7,410 nucleotides of DNA, taken from the NCBI GenBank assembly GCA_031278665.1, contig JAITKC010000140.1, positions 1 to 7,410 of the forward strand, given 5' to 3'. The notes below the pieces were generated by a model. It was not told the DNA's origin and did no database searches. It saw only the letters and a program-made list of their open reading frames with translations. Source of the DNA: Bifidobacteriaceae bacterium. GTDB taxonomy: Bacteria > Actinomycetota > Actinomycetes > Actinomycetales > WQXJ01. Made by a program: the position numbers and the translations under genes. Shown here in pieces: positions 4,647-7,410 of this stretch (position 1 is its first letter; each line of letters begins with the position of its first letter).

Positions 4647-7142
4647 ATGGCCTGGCAACCGATTGAAGACCCGCTCGACCGCACGCGCTATCCGGTGGAC
4701 CCTTGGGCGTTGACCGAAGTCGCGTTCGACGCGCGGGACACCGGGCTGACCGAAACCCTGTTCGCGGTCGGCAACGGCTACTTGGGGATGCGCGGCAACC
4801 CCGAAGAGGGCCGGGTCGCCTACGAGCACGGGACCTACATCAACGGCTTCCATGAAACTTTCCGCATCCGCCACGCCGAAGAGGCCTACGGCTTCGCGAC
4901 CGTCGGCCAGACCATGGTCAACGTGCCGGACGCCAAGGTGATCCGCCTTTACATTGACGACGAACCGCTCCTGCTAACCGTCGCCGACCTTCAGGAATAC
5001 CGGCGCAGCCTGGACTTCAAAGCCGGGCGCCTGCGGCGCGAACTGGTCTGGCGGACGCCATCGGGCAAACTGGCGCGGATCGCGACCACCCGGATGACCT
5101 CGCTGACCGAACGCCATTTGGCGCTGATGACCTACGAGGTCACCGTCGACCGCGACGCCCCCGTGACCTTGTCCTCCCAGATCATCAACCGGCAGGACGG
5201 CGAGGACGAATACCACGTCTCCGGCCCGGACGCCGGCGACCCGGCTTGGGACCCGCGCAAGACCGAGACCTTCCCCGAACGGGTGCTGCTTCCCCGGCTG
5301 GCCGAACAAGACGGCGAGGACGGGCCGGTCTTCTTGGGCTACCGCTGCGCCAATTCGGGTATGACCGTGACCGTCGGGGCGGCCCACCAGCTTGAGACCG
5401 GCAACGACTTCAGCCGGACCGACGTGGTCTCGCCGGACCTGGCCGAGACCCGCTTCACGGTGCGGGCGCGGGCCGGCGTGCCGGTGCGGCTGACCAAACT
5501 GGTGGCCTACCATTCATCGCGCGGCGTTCCGCCGGCCGAACTGCGCGAACGCTGCCAACTGACGCTGGCGCGGGCGGTCGAACGCGGCCCGGAGGGCCTG
5601 GCGGCCGATCAACGCCAGTTCCTCGACGACTTCTGGGAGCGCTCTGACGTCGTGGTGGCCGGCCAGGGCGCGACCCAACAGGCGGTGCGCTGGAACCTCT
5701 TTCAAGCCCTCCAGGCCTCGGCCCGGGCCGAAGGCGTGGGCATCCCGGCCAAGGGCGTGACCGGCTCCGGCTACTCCGGCCACTACTTCTGGGATTCCGA
5801 GATCTACCTGCTGCCGTTCTTGACCTACACCAGCCCGAGTTGGGCGCGTAACGCGCTGCGCTTCCGCTACACCATGCTGGACGCCGCCCGCCGCCGCGCG
5901 CTTGAGCTGTCCGAAGTCGGGGCGCTCTATCCGTGGCGGACCATCAACGGCGAGGAGGCGTCGGCCTTCTACGCCGCCGGCACCGCCCAGTACCACATCG
6001 ACGCCGACATCGCCTACGCGCTGACCCAGTACCTCCGGGCGACCGGGGACTTCGGCTTCTTAGAGCGCGAGGCGATCGACGTCTTGGTCGAGACCGCCCG
6101 GATGTGGCTGGGGCTCGGGTTCATGCGCGAACCCGGCCGCGGGGCCGCGCCCGAGTTCTATATCCACGGCGTGACCGGTCCGGACGAATACACCACGGTG
6201 GTCAACGACAACCTGTTCACCAATGTGATGGCCCGCTTCAACTTGCGGGCGGCGGCGCGGGCGCTCGAGTTGCTGGGGACCGGCAATCCGGTGGCCCACG
6301 CCAAGGCCGTCGCCCGGCTCGGCCTGGAGCCGTCCGAGCCGGCGGCCTGGCTTGAGGCGGCCGACGCCATGCACATCCCCTACGACGCCTCGCTCGGCAT
6401 CCACCCGCAGGACGACCAGTTCCTCCAGAAGGAGATCTGGGACCTCGACTCGACGCCGGCCGCCAAGCGCCCGCTGTTGCTCAACTATCACCCGCTGGTC
6501 ATCTATCGTTTCCAGGTCCTCAAACAGGCCGACGTGGTGTTGGCCCAGTTCCTTTGCTCGCAGGACTTCACGGCCGAGGAGAAACTGGCCGACTTCGACT
6601 ATTACGACCCGCTGACCACCGGCGACTCGTCGCTTTCGGCCGTGGCCCAGGCGATTATGGCCTCCGAGGTCGGCTATCAGGAGTTGGCCCAGAAGTACTT
6701 CTTCGCCGCGCTCTACGTCGATTTGGACAACCTGCACGGCAACGCCGCCGATGGCGTGCACGTCGCCTCGGCTGGCGGGGTCTGGTCTTCGCTGGTCTTC
6801 GGCTTCGCCGGATTGCGCGACTGCGGCGGCAAACTGTCATTCGACCCCCGGCTGCCCGAACTGTGGGAGGGGCTGACCTTCCAACTGTCCTTCAAGGGCG
6901 CGCGGCTGTCGGTCGAGCTGACCCAGGAGGCGATCGCGTTCACCTTGTTGGCCGGACCCGAGGCGGAGGTCTGGGTCCGGGGCGAGGCTGTCGCGGTCAC
7001 CCCCGGCCGGCCCGCCGTGGTGGCTTTGGCCGATCAAGGGCCGCGCCTGCTGGGCGCGCCGACCGCCCGCGACATCACCGGCGCGGTCCGCGCCGACGGC
7101 TCGGTCATAACCTCGACGGTGCCCACCCCGATCTCCGACTGA
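4647..7142 (+). CDS. Glycoside hydrolase family 65 protein, probable disaccharide phosphorylase
   Basis: Cytosolic inverting enzyme of 831 residues, likely splitting an alpha-glucosyl disaccharide (maltose, trehalose, kojibiose or nigerose type) with phosphate to give beta-glucose 1-phosphate and glucose. The N-terminal beta-sandwich (about 15-290) has ETLFAVGNGYLGMRGNPEEG (36-55), GTYINGFHET (62-71) and NVPD (92-95). The (alpha/alpha)6 catalytic barrel (about 330-720) has AKGVTGSGYSGHYFWDSEIY (368-387), LYPWRTINGEE (427-437), HGVTGPDEY (507-515) with the general acid Glu514, NYHPLVIYRFQVLKQADVVL (613-632) with Lys626-Gln627, and the phosphate-side loops DSSLS (660-664) and GVHVASAGGVW (703-713). 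A small C-terminal beta domain (about 728-780) follows. Length and motifs match actinobacterial homologues such as Rv3401, whose substrate is unsettled. Specificity cannot be read here. The beta-phosphoglucomutase gene that often accompanies GH65 is not in the window. The stop codon falls exactly at the mazF breakpoint. Confidence 0.93.
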   Translation: MAWQPIEDPLDRTRYPVDPWALTEVAFDARDTGLTETLFAVGNGYLGMRGNPEEGRVAYEHGTYINGFHETFRIRHAEEAYGFATVGQTMVNVPDAKVIRLYIDDEPLLLTVADLQEYRRSLDFKAGRLRRELVWRTPSGKLARIATTRMTSLTERHLALMTYEVTVDRDAPVTLSSQIINRQDGEDEYHVSGPDAGDPAWDPRKTETFPERVLLPRLAEQDGEDGPVFLGYRCANSGMTVTVGAAHQLETGNDFSRTDVVSPDLAETRFTVRARAGVPVRLTKLVAYHSSRGVPPAELRERCQLTLARAVERGPEGLAADQRQFLDDFWERSDVVVAGQGATQQAVRWNLFQALQASARAEGVGIPAKGVTGSGYSGHYFWDSEIYLLPFLTYTSPSWARNALRFRYTMLDAARRRALELSEVGALYPWRTINGEEASAFYAAGTAQYHIDADIAYALTQYLRATGDFGFLEREAIDVLVETARMWLGLGFMREPGRGAAPEFYIHGVTGPDEYTTVVNDNLFTNVMARFNLRAAARALELLGTGNPVAHAKAVARLGLEPSEPAAWLEAADAMHIPYDASLGIHPQDDQFLQKEIWDLDSTPAAKRPLLLNYHPLVIYRFQVLKQADVVLAQFLCSQDFTAEEKLADFDYYDPLTTGDSSLSAVAQAIMASEVGYQELAQKYFFAALYVDLDNLHGNAADGVHVASAGGVWSSLVFGFAGLRDCGGKLSFDPRLPELWEGLTFQLSFKGARLSVELTQEAIAFTLLAGPEAEVWVRGEAVAVTPGRPAVVALADQGPRLLGAPTARDITGAVRADGSVITSTVPTPISD

Positions 7143-7209
7143 CCGCCTCTCGGGTCAAGACGAGGACCGGGCGGGCCTTGTCGAGGCGTGCCAGGTGAAT
7201 CGGTCGCAT
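7105..7209 (-). pseudogene. mazF toxin remnant, truncated after 23 codons
   Basis: MazF toxins are sequence-specific endoribonucleases. The frame starts MRPIHLARLDKARPVLVLTR, then EAV, the standard N-terminus of one actinobacterial MazF group, where it forms the first beta-strands. Homology ends at codon 23 (position 7141). The next 11 codons (SRRSGWAPSRL) are antisense of the GH65 3' end and run into a TGA at 7105-7107. A full MazF has about 110 residues; the RNA-binding and catalytic residues after the first strands are missing, so the toxin cannot be active. It starts 6 nt after the antitoxin stop, the usual operon layout with antitoxin first. It is convergent with GH65 and overlaps its last 38 bp. 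The short match is by eye but supported by its place right after a MazE-type antitoxin. Confidence 0.72.
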
Positions 7210-7215
7210 GTCGCG

Positions 7216-7410
7216 TCAGTCCAAGTCGATCGGCTGCCGGGCGGCGAGCTCGACCAGCCGGACAAGGCGGTCGGGATCGGAGTCCTCATCTGATCGCCTG
7301 AGGATCTCGGCGTCCGCCAGCGCTAGCCGGCGCCGCCTCTCGCGCTCAAGACAGCGCGCCACCGCCGCCCGCCCGGGCGCCGCCTTCGCCGCTACCTGGG
7401 CGTCTATGAA
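7216..7410 (-). CDS. MazE-type antitoxin, N-terminus off the window
   Basis: The 64 visible residues end in a stop at 7216-7218. They begin FIDAQVAAKAAPGRAAVARC, which corresponds to the second half of a ribbon-helix-helix DNA-binding domain (the common FIDAQVxxGxxxSRxxVI pattern). LERERRRRLALADAEILRR and an acidic stretch DEDSDPDRL follow, then VELAARQPIDLD, close to the WAARNPLDLD-like end of MazE antitoxins that plugs the MazF surface. The protein would bind and neutralise MazF and repress its own operon. About 15-25 N-terminal residues and the promoter are beyond position 7410. The partner mazF 6 nt downstream is broken, so this antitoxin is an orphan here. The C-terminal toxin-binding tail appears intact. 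Family placement is by motif. Confidence 0.72.
   Translation of the reverse strand, partial: FIDAQVAAKAAPGRAAVARCLERERRRRLALADAEILRRSDEDSDPDRLVRLVELAARQPIDLD

Noticed and set aside
4400..4684. In-frame upstream extension of the hydrolase to 420 residues
   Set aside because: The added part is Pro/Arg/Gly-rich, overlaps the GH65 start and RBS antisense, and has no family similarity; ATG 4399 with GAGG fits better.
7143..7190. Terminator hairpin after GH65
   Set aside because: I found no stable stem-loop with a U-tract in this stretch; the sequence is explained by the mazF remnant.
1..7410. CRISPR array, insertion sequence, integrase or prophage genes
   Set aside because: No regularly spaced repeats, transposase motifs or phage genes were seen. 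The only tandem repeats are the 8-bp pair and the 21-bp coding units, so mobility of the 2.2-7.4 kb segment remains inference.

Overview
The window looks like chromosomal DNA of a high-GC actinobacterium. GC content and codon use are high throughout, the tRNA gene does not encode its CCA end, and the left third carries the hallmark actinobacterial block tRNA-Leu / fhaA - fhaB - pstP. In Mycobacterium tuberculosis and many relatives this block leads into rodA - pbpA - pknA - pknB and lies near the replication origin. I cannot assign a genus from sequence alone.

Layout. Positions 1-2021 (minus strand) hold three tightly packed genes: fhaA (DUF3662 + FHA), fhaB (membrane-anchored FHA protein) and pstP (PP2C Ser/Thr phosphatase, running off the left edge). 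Together they are the phospho-reader and phospho-eraser half of the Ser/Thr kinase system that controls wall growth and division. Positions 2152-2235 (plus) are tRNA-Leu(CAG). Against the tRNA 3' end sits a 56-codon minus-strand ParD-like antitoxin remnant (2261-2431). It has no toxin partner, and an 8-bp tandem duplication falls exactly where its frame seems to break. A predicted lipoprotein (2497-3024, plus) starts 65 bp away from it, divergently.

Positions 3025-3421 contain no gene but hold the most striking non-coding signal: three perfect DnaA boxes (TTATNCACA) and two one-mismatch boxes within 162 bp, sharing an extended CCTGTGNATAAA form. This is a candidate replication origin, DnaA-titration site or DnaA-controlled region, although neither dnaA nor dnaN is in the window.

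Positions 3422-4399 (minus) encode an alpha/beta hydrolase with a small 7-residue tandem repeat. It is divergent from a complete 831-residue GH65 glycoside phosphorylase (4647-7142, plus), which probably acts on an alpha-glucose disaccharide. At the right edge a minus-strand MazE-type antitoxin (7216-7410, start off the window) is followed by a mazF start whose homology stops after 23 codons, exactly at the GH65 stop codon. Two toxin-antitoxin remnants therefore bracket the lipoprotein / DnaA-box / hydrolase / GH65 segment.

The protein families are all known. The parts that merit checking are the DnaA-box cluster and the two broken toxin-antitoxin loci at the segment's edges. I found no CRISPR array, transposase, integrase or prophage gene.
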